DNA from: Pisaster brevispinus
Lineage: Eukaryota; Echinodermata; Asteroidea; Forcipulatida; Asteriidae
NCBI GenBank assembly: GCA_023634235.1
Contig: JAMKCF010000013.1
Span: 14,075,705-14,139,704, forward strand
Length of the DNA: 64,000 nucleotides
Direction: 5' to 3'
Of the stretch, positions 36,426 through 49,800 are shown in pieces (positions within the stretch are counted from its first letter, which is position 1; each line of letters begins with the position of its first letter). The position numbers and the translations under genes were made by a program. The notes under the pieces were generated by a model that was not told the origin of the DNA, searched no databases, and saw only the letters and a program-made list of their open reading frames with translations.

Positions 36426-37130
36426 AAATCAAGCATTTTAAAGTGCATTTGGGTCGGATTGCGAGAGTGCGTGGTGGGAACAACGCGCGGCAGGTTTTGA
36501 AACCCTCAGCGTTGTTCCCAGAGAGTTGGTGGTGGGCCGTGGTCTTTAAAGGCCGGCGTTTATTACCGAGTGGGATTGCAATTCCTATCTAATCTTATCG
36601 CCAGGTCTCTCGTTTACGACGATGTGTTGTGAAGATAAGTGTTAAAGATGAGGGTGCATTCAAATTGTCTATTTCCACCAACCTGACTTTTCACCTACTT
36701 GGTTTTGTGCCACGTACTGAAATAGTGGGTCAAGCTTTTTTTGTAATATAGCAGTGTAATTTCATACTTAACCCTGCGCCTCCTAGCCGGCCAAAACTTA
36801 CACCCGACTCAAACAGTGTCGCTAGGAGAAGCAGGTGGGTTTATGTAATGTACACTCCAACCCTGTATACAATCCTCTGTTCAGTAGTCTAAATACATGA
36901 ATGGGGGTCATCTTGACTTCCTCTAACCCGAGAAAACCCACATCCCAGACAAGTGTAATCATTGTTTTGACTAGTGGCTGGTGGCTCAGGCATGAAGGAA
37001 TGTGGTTAACAGTGTAAACTAATGGGCGATGACTAAGGCTGTCTTTTGTCAAGGCTGGTGTCGCAAGTGCGTTCACCCAGGATTAAAGGTGACTAAACCA
37101 TGTTTATGGGCATGGTTTGAAAGGGGCATA

Positions 37131-37162
37131 AATGGGGGGGGGGGGGGGGGGGGGTGGGGGTG
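37131..37162 (+). repeat. Long G run
   Basis: Around 20 or more consecutive G with flanking GGTGGGGGTG; G-quadruplex prone. Confidence 0.9.
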
Positions 37163-37670
37163 TTGGTGGGAAGAAGTCGCTGTATGCCCGGAAGAATGAC
37201 GTAACGAAAGTTTTACCGGTAAAAGGGCGTAAGCGATTAATGTACAAAATTGCGTTTTAAGAAAACTGTGCTCGGAAGTTTGATCGGCTTTCTGCCATTC
37301 ATAAGTGATTGTAGGAACTAGGCTAATTCTAGCACACACACAAAATGTAACAGGAGCGCTTTATATCTTTTGTCAGGAGCCATTTTGTATTGTTTTCGAC
37401 CTTCTGTTACTTGGACCAGATACTTTGTGTGTCGGGGAGTAAGGCGTAGAGCCTTACAACCCTTTTCCGGGCACACGACGAAGTTCCTTTTGGGTTTCAT
37501 TAACTGAAACTATCCAACGATTAAACAAGTTGGGAATTCTAAACTTCCAAATACTTAAAGAAACGTATAGCAGCACCTTCGCAAATTAATACTCAGAAGT
37601 GAACATGGTTAAAAAAAACTGTGAAAAACTACTTTTACAGAACATTTTTACACACACAAATTTTACACTT

Positions 37671-37713
37671 CTCTCTCTCTCTCTCTCTCTCTCAATTTTT
37701 TATATATATATAT
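37671..37713 (+). repeat. (CT)n and (TA)n runs in intron 1
   Basis: A (CT)n run at about 37671-37693 and a (TA)n run at about 37701-37713. Confidence 0.9.
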
Positions 37714-39589
37714 AAGAGTGTTGTTTCCCATGTGGAAAGAAACTCAGTGATGACTCTGTTTGAAAACTCCACTTCGTGGTCAACTCCTTTTTTTCCCCCG
37801 TAGAGATATTGAAAACCTTAAAAAACATATGAAATCTATCCGTCAATTTCGATCGACAACCTCACACTCGCCGCGTAATGTAGTTGAGGTTGTTTCCTTG
37901 ACGCGACACTGGAAACAAAACCGAACATTTTCTGAAAAGGGCCGTGTAACATCACACACCGGACAAACAATATTTCAAAGACAATTCGACACCGTCAAGA
38001 GTTGTTTTAATCAAATAAGCTTCAGGTTGAAAGTTGGTGAATGCTTTATTTCGAAAGCGAGGACAACATGCCGACTTTTCAACATTTTAACTCTGCTGGC
38101 TCATGTCGCGGAATGATTGCTGTATAGTATTTTTGAGCCAACTCTTTTCTAAAGTGTAGCGCCTCACCATCCATGTTTCTGGATCAGGGAACAGATTTTC
38201 ATTTAAGTTTCTCGTCGCGGGACTGCAAGAGAAAGAAAGAAAGAGAGATAGAGAGAGAGAAAGAGAGAGAGTGGGCCGGCAACTAATAACAGTGTTGTGT
38301 GTGCGAGGGGCCGCGGACTGCCGGCGGACGCAAGGACAGTTTGGATCGCTTGTCACTCCAGGTTTTCTGCTTCTCAATTTGTCTTCGGTCAGAAAGAGTT
38401 TCACCTGCAGTAATTGACGTGGTTTACAGAGCAATAAAGCGCAGCGAGTGGTGATTGGATGCTGATGTGTTTCGACTGATGGCGCGAGAATACACGTTGT
38501 CCACGTTGCCTCGCCTCTGAGTTTTAGAGCAAGTCGATTTCATATGACTAATGGGTAAAAGTACCATGTTTAAACCCATGGCTTAGGCTTGGACTCCGGC
38601 TCATAGGCACCGTTCGTCTGGTTTAAAGCTCAGTGTTTCGAAAGCGCACATTTTACTGTCATACCCTAAGCTGAAACCGCCGTTGTTTCGAGCCGCGAAC
38701 CGCGATCGTTTTGTCCAAGGTGCGTTATAACGAAACTTGAGATTCGTTCTCTTCAGCATAACGATGATTCAGTTGCGAGAGTTCGCAAGGATACCCGCAT
38801 TGGATTAAGCCGTTGGTGGAGAAAAATTGTAACGGCACATTGCAGGGAAAACTAAATTGCGACTTCATCGATAATAGATGATGGATGCACTTTTGTTATA
38901 TGAACCTATTTTGCGAGTATGTTGATATAAAGTGTGTACCCTGTATAAGAAGACGGTTTATTCATGTATTTGTTTATTTATCTGTTTATTTTTTGGCTGT
39001 TCTTCATAACCAATTTAATTATAAAACGTGGGTCATGGTGTGCCCCAAATTCAGGTCATGTTAGGATCTAGATCGTGATAATAGTATAAAAAGGGGGAAA
39101 AAAGATCAGCTGTGTGAAACACCTAATGTCTAGTTATTATTATTGTTATTAGTTGTGGTATTTTCATCACCCCCCCCCATTTTTGAAATAATTATTCGGC
39201 ATTACATGTTGTAGGTTTGAATTTATAGATTAATCAGTGAGTAGCATATTTGATCAAGAAAGAATGAAACAAAAACAACAATCAATTGACTAAACTAAAC
39301 AATTATGATAATGTTTATTGTTCATAATGTGACGTTGAGCTCAGGATGTGTTGCTTAACAGAACTCGGATTCAACAGCAGAACGCATCCTCCCCCACAAT
39401 CACAGCCCCACTCCTTCTTATAAAAACATGGGGACTCTCAATTCTCTTAAAGTAAAAGTAACTATAAATTGGATAGCGGAAATTGAAAATAAATATCGAG
39501 TATTAAAAACCATTTTTAGATGGCTACACACACAAGTTCGTATGGTTACATGAGGACGAGAAATGCATGTTGCAGTGGCAAAGCTAGGG

Positions 39590-39800
39590 GAAATGTTGGG
39601 GGTTTGTGCTTTTGATTGGCACAGTGAAACAATATATACAAGCAATGGCAGACATTTTGAACATTTTGAAAATAAAATCTAAATAAAATCTAAATTTTTC
39701 AAAAACAAAAACTGCGATGGTCCTTTGGGAAAATATCTTTCTCATGACATACTCTGACTGCGCGGCAAATTCCATGCATGTATTATTAAAGGCACAATCC
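39590..39800. repeat. CTCATGACATACTC element, copy in intron 1
   Basis: Has TATACAAGCAATGGCAGAC, ATTTTGAAAATAAAATC, ATCTTTCTCATGACATACTC and GCAAATTCCATGCATG, in the order seen at 53285-53557 and 16735-16925. Confidence 0.65.
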
Positions 39801-39834
39801 CTTCACCTACCTGCTGTATTAAGCTCGGCAGTCA

Positions 39835-40345
39835 GTTCAACAAGTATCGCGGGTCAGGCTTACCCCAGACATGGGTAAGGTTCCAATCGAACAATTTTTA
39901 CCTGCTTTCCGGGGCTAAACCTGGCATTATGATCAGTATGTGTGTCATTGAGCTTCCAGGTCATTAGACTGTCCCAGACACTGGTCAGTTTCCGGGTTAG
40001 CATTGACCCGGTTTCTGAATCAAACCCACCGGAAATAAGGGTCAGAATGTCTGCCTGTCTTGGGTTTGGGGTCGTGTCAACCCTGTTATCCGGGTCAGGC
40101 TGACCTTTAGTCTAGGTCAGCACCACTGACCCATTTTTCTGAGTCAAAACAACCAGAAATGAGAATGTGTAATGTTTGACTCTGATTTCGAGTCATTTCG
40201 ACCCGTCATCCGCGTCAGAGTGACTCAAACATGGGTTAAGTCAAAACCAGTCAGTTCTCTTGGGAAATAAAAAACAGCATTATCCTTTTGACTAATTTTC
40301 AGAGTCGTTTCGACCCGTTAATATCAGCGTCAGACCTGATCATTT
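39835..40345. repeat. GGGTCA-repeat cluster in intron 1
   Basis: About 500 bp packed with GGGTCA/TGACCC half-sites in both orientations. A full inverted repeat with a 3-bp spacer, GGGTCAGGCTGACCT, lies at 40092-40106, and AGGTCA...TGACCC with a 7-bp spacer at 40114-40132. Half-sites of this type are what nuclear receptors bind, but the repeat family is dispersed (7240, 12170, 13935, 49870, 52765), so multiplication as repeat DNA is the simpler cause. It ends about 390 bp before exon 2. Confidence 0.75.
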
Positions 40346-40733
40346 CAGATTCTGAAATCCCTAATGAGAGGGAAAATCCCGAGAGATGCTTAAATGATAT
40401 TTGCGAGGTGTTCATTTTAACTGAATTTACTCATAACATTGCACTACCATAACAATTACCTACTGACAGCATAAGGCGACGGAGTGCCTCAAAATATTGC
40501 ACCGTGAAAGATGATTGAATTCACTTCCTGCTTTGAATAAAGATAATTGAAGTCATAACATGACACCAGGGTGCTGTATCTGAAATCCTACGGACATGTG
40601 CATTGAATTTCCTCTTAATAATCTTGATAATCCATGTAAAGAAATTCAGCCGCAACGATATTTATTAGTATCATAATTGTTGTTAGTATTTTTTATTAGC
40701 ATTAATATTATTATTATTTTTTTGCCAATACAG

Positions 40734-40800
40734 ATGCAGTCGTCAACAGTAGTTACCTTGGCAACGTGTCTGATCATCGCCACTATTGTATCAGAGTCAG
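40734..40800 (+). CDS. Exon 2: start codon and signal peptide
   Basis: A T-rich tract ending TTTTTTTGCCAATACAG precedes the ATG directly, so the exon begins at its start codon. It has 22 whole codons plus one base and ends GAGTCAG|GTAGGC. The hydrophobic core runs from VVTLATC to IIATIV. Start choice is supported by the absence of ATG in exon 1 and by A at -3 after splicing. Confidence 0.8.
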
Positions 40801-43800
40801 GTAGGCACTTCGTTTCTTCAAGATATTTTTTTGTCGTTGCGATAACGATATTCTAATTGATGATCTTAAAACCGAAGTGTGCAATCGGCACTTGAAGTGC
40901 GACTTGCAACGAAGCGTTGTCGAGTTTTAGATGTAACACATGACGGTGAAGTTAAAGAGGTACTCTGAGGCAACATTCAGTTTTGTGATCCAATCATTTT
41001 CCATTAGATTGAGTGTTATAAGAATGGGGAAAGAATAATGCAAGTCTCGAACCTCACGGTTAACCATCACTGTGTGTGATATCCTTCAAGTGCAATTGTT
41101 GTCCAAACTCTGAAATGTACGATGACGTCGCATTTCAGATAATAGTACGTGCAATTGTAGCACAGAGAAACTTTAGTTCACTCCTGAATTTTCTTGAGTA
41201 ACTTACAAATTCTGGCCCGTTCACTCGCAAGTCTTTCCTTCCTGCGTGTTGTTTCCAGCCCCCGCGCCCCCTTCAATTTACCCCCGGAGGAATTTTGCAA
41301 TTCGAACCTTCGATCACAGTAATTGTACGCCGAAATTGGAGGAAAGATCTGCAATGGTGTCTAGGCCTGGCGGAATCGATATGCAGTACACAATGTTTTG
41401 ATTTATGTATATTTTAATTCACGTTTTTCTCAACTTTAGAAAATAAATTGAGGGTAAGGTCCAGAACCGACCAACATGTTGTTGTTGTTGTTGTTGTTGT
41501 TTGTTTGTTTGTTTGTTTGTTTGTTTTGGTTTGTTGTTGTTTTTTTTTTTTGGGGGGGGGCTTCCGGTTTTCATTCCAATGACATCACACAGACTCGGGA
41601 AATAGAATATTTTACAAAATAAACAACGACCATTATGGCGGGCGTGGCAGACATTATAGCCGCGTGTGACGTTGGTGCAGGGGGTAAATGGGCCAGTCTA
41701 TCTCTGGTACAAAAGGGTGGCGTGTAGCGTCGTGGCTGAGTTGCGGCGTTGTTGAGGCGTGTGGTGGCCAAACGGTTGAGCACCATACTCAAACTCGACG
41801 TTAACGATCAGTGGGTTCGAGTCCCCGTAGTGGCATTTGTCTCCTTGAGCAAGATACTTTACCACAATTGATTTGTCCTTTGGATGGGACATTAAGCCAT
41901 AGGTCCCATGTACTAGGATGTGTTGTGCACGTACTAGAACCAAGAACACCCCGGTGTTCTGGTTCAAATAGCAAGCACCCTTGTTTACAGGTTTCCTCAG
42001 GCTTGCAAGCTACAGTGATTAAATTCACTCATGAGTCATTTTTGGTTTTATTACCAGAAATATATAATAACAACAAAAATAATGATAGTGAGAACATGTT
42101 TGATTCAAATTTCAAACGATTTGGACACGTGTCCAAGTCGTTTTGTCGGCGTTTGCTAGAAAAACTAAACAATTTTCAAAAATATTTCAAATTCTTACAA
42201 AAGAGACAACATTATTTCTTGACATTTTGAAGTTGTTCATCCTATGTGAGAATTTTTATCAAATTTCGCCAACAGGAGACACTGCCTCAGTCATAACGTT
42301 GATGTTTTAATTATTATTAACAGTATTGTTGATATTGTTCATAAAACCCAGCATGCAGCAGAGTAGTAGACCAATGAAGGCCTCTACGAACTTCCAAATG
42401 TCTGAGCCAGCAGACATACACGTTGTCTCTTTAAAAAATATGACATTTTTTTCTAAAGATCGGTATTAAATTTGAATTCCCATTCTTGAACACATTATAG
42501 ACAGACAGATCCGAATTGAAAACTACACAAAACGGAGACGTGAAAACACACGATTGTTATGATCTGGGCAGAATGTAATTCCAGTGGTTTTTACAAGAGA
42601 CAAAGTCTGGAAAAAAACAAAAGATTTGAAGTAAGAGAGACAACACAAGGAATGAAGGAGAGAGAAAGAGAGAGAGAGAGAGAGGGTGAGAAAAAAATCC
42701 TGAAATCTCCTGGGAAATATTCTTCACAAGGACGCTTAGTTTGTGCAGTGGCCTTCCGTACGCATCGCTACTCTTATCGGCTTAGCTTAGCGGACACAAA
42801 AATTACCCTTCCAAGACGGGAAGCGTCTTAAGAACATCTGCGATTTTTTTCTCTCTCTTCCCTCTTCTCCTTAAGACGGTATTGTTCCTATGGCACCTTG
42901 CCTACGTCATATCTCTAATGGCCGTTGGACAAAACTGCCTGATTTAACCCCCCTTGTTTTATTACTTACATTATTTGTGTATTTTTTATGCTCTACATAA
43001 CGAAGTCTCACTTTTATTGTAAGTATCAATGTTCCAATAATTCAAAAGATGAAATGAACGGAATGGATACATTTTTGTTAAGTGGGTTAAACCATAAGGA
43101 TTTACCCCCAAATCTATTCGTTTGGTTTTGCATTTCTTTTAATTTCTGCTTCAGAAAAAAATCTCTCACTCTATAATTTCCTTTTAGCAAAGATGTCCAC
43201 CCAAATTCCTCAGAAATACAATAATGTTAATTTCAGTACACGCTGGTGTTTCTCATGCAGACCCAATTTCATAGAGCTGCTTAAGCTGAAGATATTGCTT
43301 AACGATTTTCTGCTCAGCAGAAATGAGCAGGATACCAGTCACAAATTGTCGAAGTGACATTGTAGTTTGGCTGGTAACCTGAATCTGGTAAGCATATTTT
43401 TGTTGTGCTTAGCTTCTTGTTGTGCTTGGACCCAGTTGTAAAACTCCTTAAGTATTGCTTCAAATGATGTCTGAACAAATCCACGGTACAGTAGATTGAC
43501 GCATCAAAATATCAGCTGTTGATGTCTGAAAGACCAACCATTTACATAAACCTTCCAATGGCAAGTTGCTATTATTTGTAGTGTAGCATCATTTTGTTAA
43601 AAGAGAAAACACTTTGAGTATCTAAAAATAACCTTTTTGTATGAAAAAAACCCACACAAATTAACAGGTGTTAAAAATAGGACTGTATGCTAAAATTCTC
43701 AGTATATAACTTAATTTCCCATCATCCTAATTATGTCTCGGTATTATTGCAAAATCAGTGCAATATGCTGTATGTTTTTAAATACCGAACTGAAATGAGA

Positions 43801-46800
43801 GTCCGTTCACTTCCTCCTCTAGCAAAGTGAGCGTAGATCTTTCTCTTTTTTGGCGGGAATGCAGCCGGGAAGAGCACGTCTGCGTCAGTGAGGCAGGTGC
43901 GTTCCAATTGGCCCGCGATATCAGGTCGTTCCTCTTGAAACAAAGGATCGAGTTCAGATCGGAAACTTAAAGGCTGCTTGCAGTTCATGAAAAGGCTGAT
44001 AAACTTCCAGCGCTTCTGCTTTTTAAAATAAGTCCTTCAAAACGTGATGCATACCATTACTGCAAAAGGCCTGTGTCGTTATAGTTCACTGACGTCACCT
44101 TTGTAAGGCTGTCACGAATTCTGATTCTGAACGACTTAACATAAGCAATTGCAGCTTCTTTTTCTGTACGTTTAATAAATATAACCTACTGTAGAAGTTA
44201 CATCAATCGAATGATTGCCATAGCTCGCCCTCTGTTGCCAATTCCGCTTTACTCGCGGCTACATGTGGAAATTAAGCAACTCCGGATGGCAGTTAGAATT
44301 GGCTAGATTGGGAAAGTTGTAGTCCACCTGTGTCCGTTTCGCCACTCGTTAAATTTTCCATTCTTTCTGATAGGAACTGAACATGTCGCATTGTATAACA
44401 TTTATAAAAGTATGTGGTTAAAATGCACATTTTTGGATGGACTGTGGTGTTAAGTATAAGGTATGACGTCATGCCAAGGCGCCAATAGTTTCAAATACGT
44501 CATAACTATGTTATGTTTAGGAATGGGACTTAATTTTTCTTTATTTCAATGTGGGGAGAGGGTACAACCCCTTTAAGTTTTTCCCCTATGTTATCTGGTG
44601 CACACTAACAGCCTATTACTCTGACAACTTGTCAGTTGGTATTTCACTCGTAAATGTACGGCGGATATACGGTATCGTATGGCACGCCGATGGCCGACTA
44701 TACAGCCGGACGGGAGCAACAAAGAAAAGTACGTTCGCTTTACGGCAGATGGGATATGTATACGGTAATACACTGGGTATCTGAGGGAGGTGGGGGGGGG
44801 TGGGGAAGATACAAGACAGCTATTGGGAGAGTAGGGGAGCATCAAGTAAGTAACCGCATCTTAATCCTTGCCGTTATCAATTTAACAAGAACCATCTGCT
44901 GCAGCGATGAGTGGAGATTGTTTGCTCACGAGACGTCTCCGTAAAACTGACCGTATAGTGACGGTGTTGTCTTTTACTGTTACGTTATTGTTATTTTTTC
45001 GGGGAAAGCATTTTTAATCTGTCTAATTGCCACCTCACCATGTTGAAGTTGCTTTTAGTATGAACGTTTTTTACCGCCACTTTACTTGTTCCGTGAATTA
45101 CAAAAACCCTATCGTCAACAACTTAGTATAATTACCCGGGTCATATAGAAAAATGATACCCCGTTATTTAAACACTATAAAAGAGGTTCACAATCTTGCA
45201 CTGACATCGATTCTTCTTCAGGGCTATTTGCCGCCAAAAATATATATCGTCTGCCCTATTAATATATCTTGCTAAAGCAACGAGCACATCAGGGTCGTTC
45301 AGACTAAGTAATCGTTGTATTTAGATTTCTGATTGAAAAGCTCAGCTTGAACGAAAACGCAACAGGTGGTTTTTGCTGAAATTCATTTAAAATGTTTTCA
45401 ATCAATAAAGAAATTGAGTTCACATGAGACTAAACAGATTCTAATTGTTAAATAAAAACCAATAATTTTGAATACCCTTCTTCGGTGCTTTTCAGAAAGA
45501 TTTACGAAAAGTATGTAACGTCATTTTTTGGAGGTCCGTTTTGTATATCCGCTTTGTTGCAATAACAAAGCATCATTCCACAGATGACGTCAAATATTGT
45601 CCTTTTGACGCACGCCGTCAACGGTAGGAATGTAGCTGGTTTTTCAAGACTTTGAGGTTGGGGCCTAATTTGTTCATTGATAATTAAGAAAAATTCAGAA
45701 GTGAAAAAGTATGAAAACTACTATTGCATGATAAGCAAACTCATTTTAACCTGGCAACGAGGCACCTGTTTGGTCCTAACATTGCTACAGTTTACTGTCA
45801 CAGATGTTTGGCCGGCGTAATTGATAGGTTAAGAGGGTTTGTTATGCCTTTTCTCAATGATTTCTTTAGCTAATTGTGTTGCTTACATGTCAAGGAATAC
45901 CTTCAAGCCCATTGAACCGGTAAACCATAGAGCAAGGATCAGACACAACAACCATGCCTTGTCACCAAGCGGTGACTCACTCACACCACGCCCACACAGA
46001 GATAGGATTTTGTGCATGCAATGGGAAATATTTTTTTCCACCACCCCTCCTGACCAAATTGACGACCCCTGTTGATTGACACCCCTTCTAAAACGTGTGT
46101 AATGGTACACTGTAGGATATCATGGAGTATCACGGGGTTGGGATCTACCATTTTGTAATGGTTATGTTTTTCTTTATATGTGCCACAGCTCTGTGATAAC
46201 GTGCCTCATTGCAAGGTTTTAAACAATTTCAAATAGCATTCCCGTTAACAACATTTTCGTTCAAGTAGCTGTTTAAAGGAATATTTAGAACAGACCCCTT
46301 GCATTGGCCGCAGTGGCTGAGGTCAAATAATGGAAATGTGCACGCCCTTTCATGCACTGCACACAACTCTCAGCCAATGACAGGTCTTCATTGACCCCAG
46401 AGAGGGCGCTGTTTGGGATAGTGACGTCATATACTAGGGATCTATTGGTACCTGCTTCGTGTCAGTATTTCCCCCAAAGTAAGGCCTTGTCGGAATCAAG
46501 CGGCTTTGGCTACGGCTATGACCGTCCGGCTGCAACCAGCGACCAGCAGTCCAGCCATAGCCACTGTCGAAGCCGTCAAATCGGACACGGCCTCGATTTA
46601 TGCTGCTTGTACTATTCATCCCTTGGGCTGATGTCACACGCGGCTACTGTTTGCCACGGTCGCCATTTGGTGAGTCAAATTGCACGTTAAATTGCACTTG
46701 TAAGTGCCGCGTCGCCTAAAATACGCTCTACACTGTATAACACACTGAGACTTTGACTTCAAAACTGGCGCAACTGAGATTCTTGTAATGATGACGTCAG

Positions 46801-49800
46801 GTGAATAGACAGTTTTTACACTTTATACTCTTCCGCAAAACCCATCTCGATAAAGGAATACTGCTTTACAGTTTCTAGTTTTTGGAAGAGTGTATTCTTC
46901 CTCATCATCTACTTTTCGGTAATCACACTGTATCCAACCAAATTAACATCGGTGTGAAAACTTCATCAAAGATGGTCACGTTTTTGGAAACAGCTACGGA
47001 AAATGGGGATTTTGTGCAAGTCCATGTGCGTGCTCGTGTCACGGTTGAGGCAGTCGAAGTAAGCATCGGAGATTTTGAGCAGTCTTCAAAATGCTTTTGT
47101 TGGTTTTGGCAGTATCTGAAATTTCTCTGGGGGATTCATACGGGAATGAACATAATCAGTGAACTTTCGGATTGAGCTTGTCAATTTTGCCTGTACTTTT
47201 TCTTTTAATAGTTAAAGCATAATGTTATTTATTTTGTAAGCACCAAGGAAAAAGAACAATTACATTTTCTGTGTCTATATAGAGATATCAAACAAGGTAA
47301 TATAATCAATCTTGCGAAACTGTAAGCGAGAAAGGTCAAGGGCCTTTATTTGTATCGTAACAAGAATGTCACGATGATACAGAAGTACTGGCGGAAGTAA
47401 CCGAGGAAGGCACAAGGACGTGTAGTCTTCACTTCAAGACGCCTCAAAGGTCACTTCAAAGGTTATTTGAGACCTTCATATCTTTTGTTGGACCGGCATT
47501 AGGGTACGAGCGCTCCCAGACCGCACAGTGTCTCTCCACACTGTCACTTTATCGGAAATCCTGCTGTGCGCTGTTCGGAGCTTTTACGATGGAGTTCCAG
47601 ATCCCCAAACCTCTTAAGATCCTCCCCTCCAAAAATGGCCATGCGAAGTCAACTCAGCAGGCACTACTTTCTTGACAACTAATTAGGTCGAATCCTTCAA
47701 CCAAACTGATTTCTTAATTTCATTTTGTGTTGTTGCGATTTTATTTAATGTTTAGAAAAAGAGGGGCGCGCCTCGTCGTCAACATCCCCCGCACGCTGCG
47801 TGTCAGTTCATAATGTTTGGTGAACGACGAGACATCACGCTGATTATTTGCCAATTTTCGCGCGCAATAACACTGAGGAATTTTTCCCGCTTGAAGAAAA
47901 AAAAAAAAGAGGAAAGAGAAGAAAGGAGACATTTAATGCTCTTAGGCCCGAGGGATCTGGACTATTATAAGTAATTTGTCACTTAGGGGTGATGCTTAAT
48001 AATGAAGACCAAGATGTATTTAGAATGATGAAGAACAGTAAAATATTAGTATCCCCAGAGGGGGGTGTAAAATTGGATCTTCCTCCTTTTTCTTTTTCTT
48101 CTTCTACTTTTTTCTCGCTCTTTATTTCACCTCTGTATATAGCCGTCAAAGAAATTGTTCGGCGGCGAACGAGCTGTATTAAAGATATGATATCGCACTA
48201 AAGAAACAAAGTATAATAGTATTTAATAGGAAGCTCAAAATAAATTGTAATAAATATAGAAAATGGGAACTAAATAACAGGGGAATTGTGTTTTTCTACC
48301 CGTGATTTCAACATTAGAAACTGTACAGCAGTAATTGAGATGTGGGCCTCAATAATGGTATCAAAAATTTTAATTTAAATGAAGAGGAACAAAAAAAAAC
48401 CAATACAAGAGTGAAATAAAAATATTAGTAGCAGAAATTATAAAGAAGGAAATGAAATACTGGACTTTTTTTTTTACATTTGATAATCTGGCTCGAAGAA
48501 ATTGTTTTGCATGAAACGAGGTGGTAACAAAAATGATTTCGCACCTAAAACAATTAAATAAATTTAAAAGATGATGATAAATCTTTGCTAAGGGAACTAA
48601 ATGGGCGATGTTTTATCATTCAGAGAGGTTTATTTATTTTTTTTTTATTTTTTTTTTTATAAACGAAAGAATTTTACTGCAAAACCTTAGTTCTTAAACG
48701 TAGATTTAAAAATCAGAATAAAAACAATCATTTAAAAGTGCACACAATTCGGCAGAAAACACAAGCAATCAAATTCATGTTTTTAGAACGTTAGCATTAT
48801 GTTTTGATGATTTCTTTTTACAGATTTGGTATGTGGCATTGGTACTGAAAACTAGGCCTATATAACGTGATTGATTGCATTCTTACCAATTGTGTATCAG
48901 CTATTTTTGGAGTAGGTCATGAAAACTAGAATTACATTCACTCATGTAACAAACTTTGGAAAAAATGTATTGATAATAATGTATAGGAAAACAATTTTAT
49001 TTATAGATAAAACAATTGACTTTTGTAGGAGCTGCATTTCTGCCCGATCGCAACCAACATAGATGGTGCCCCTTCCGGTGTTGAAGCTGGCCTCTGGGGT
49101 GCTTCATTTACACTCGGAAATATGACAGTCCGCTGACATTAAAAATACAAGTGTTCTCGACGTCGGCGCTATTGGCCCCATCCATGTCTCCATGCAACTG
49201 TGATGTGATGCATTAATTCAACGGGTCACGTTGAAGCGCGCGATCCACGCGGGTTACCGAACCATGTCTGGCAAACATTGCAGAGTCAATTTTGCCAAAA
49301 AGCCACTAATTCGGATGCACTGCTTCCGTTTGTGTCTTTGGAGAGGAACACTTAAACTACTTTTCACCCCTGCGGTCGCTTTTGTTTTGCATCTGTAATA
49401 CATCTGCCCCCAGCACGGTCATTTTAATAAATATATGAAAGTGGTAAAAAGCTTGTACGGATGCCCTGAAACCCCGACGAGTTACCGCGCTGTAAGAAGC
49501 GAATTGGATGTAAAAGAAGAATAAATTGCACTTAGATCAGATTTACAATCATGCGCGGGAGTTGAGTACTTTCTTGCATCATTTACAACCGGTAGTCCTA
49601 CCATATAAAACGTCTTCAATTTCAAACAATCGATTGTCAATTCTAGTAGTTTGTTCCTTCTTGTGTAAACCTTATCCTACATGATTACGGACACATCATA
49701 TCCAAACAATGACAAAACAGCTCATTTTCATACCGTCCGTTCTACCAGAGCTTTTTTTCCTTCAATTTAGGCGAGCACTTTATTCCGTGTGCGTCCAGTA

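Noticed and set aside
36185..36592. Arg/Glu-rich and Ser/Leu-rich frames of 87-119 codons on both strands
   Set aside because: Translation of a (GA)n microsatellite.
41698..42230. 139-codon + frame and two minus-strand frames
   Set aside because: They lie on a SINE family 1 copy; the same body is interrupted differently in other copies.
49030..49420. GC-richer patch in intron 2 as a possible extra exon
   Set aside because: The acceptor before it (CTTTTGTAG) is weak and no donor gives a phase 1-1 exon.
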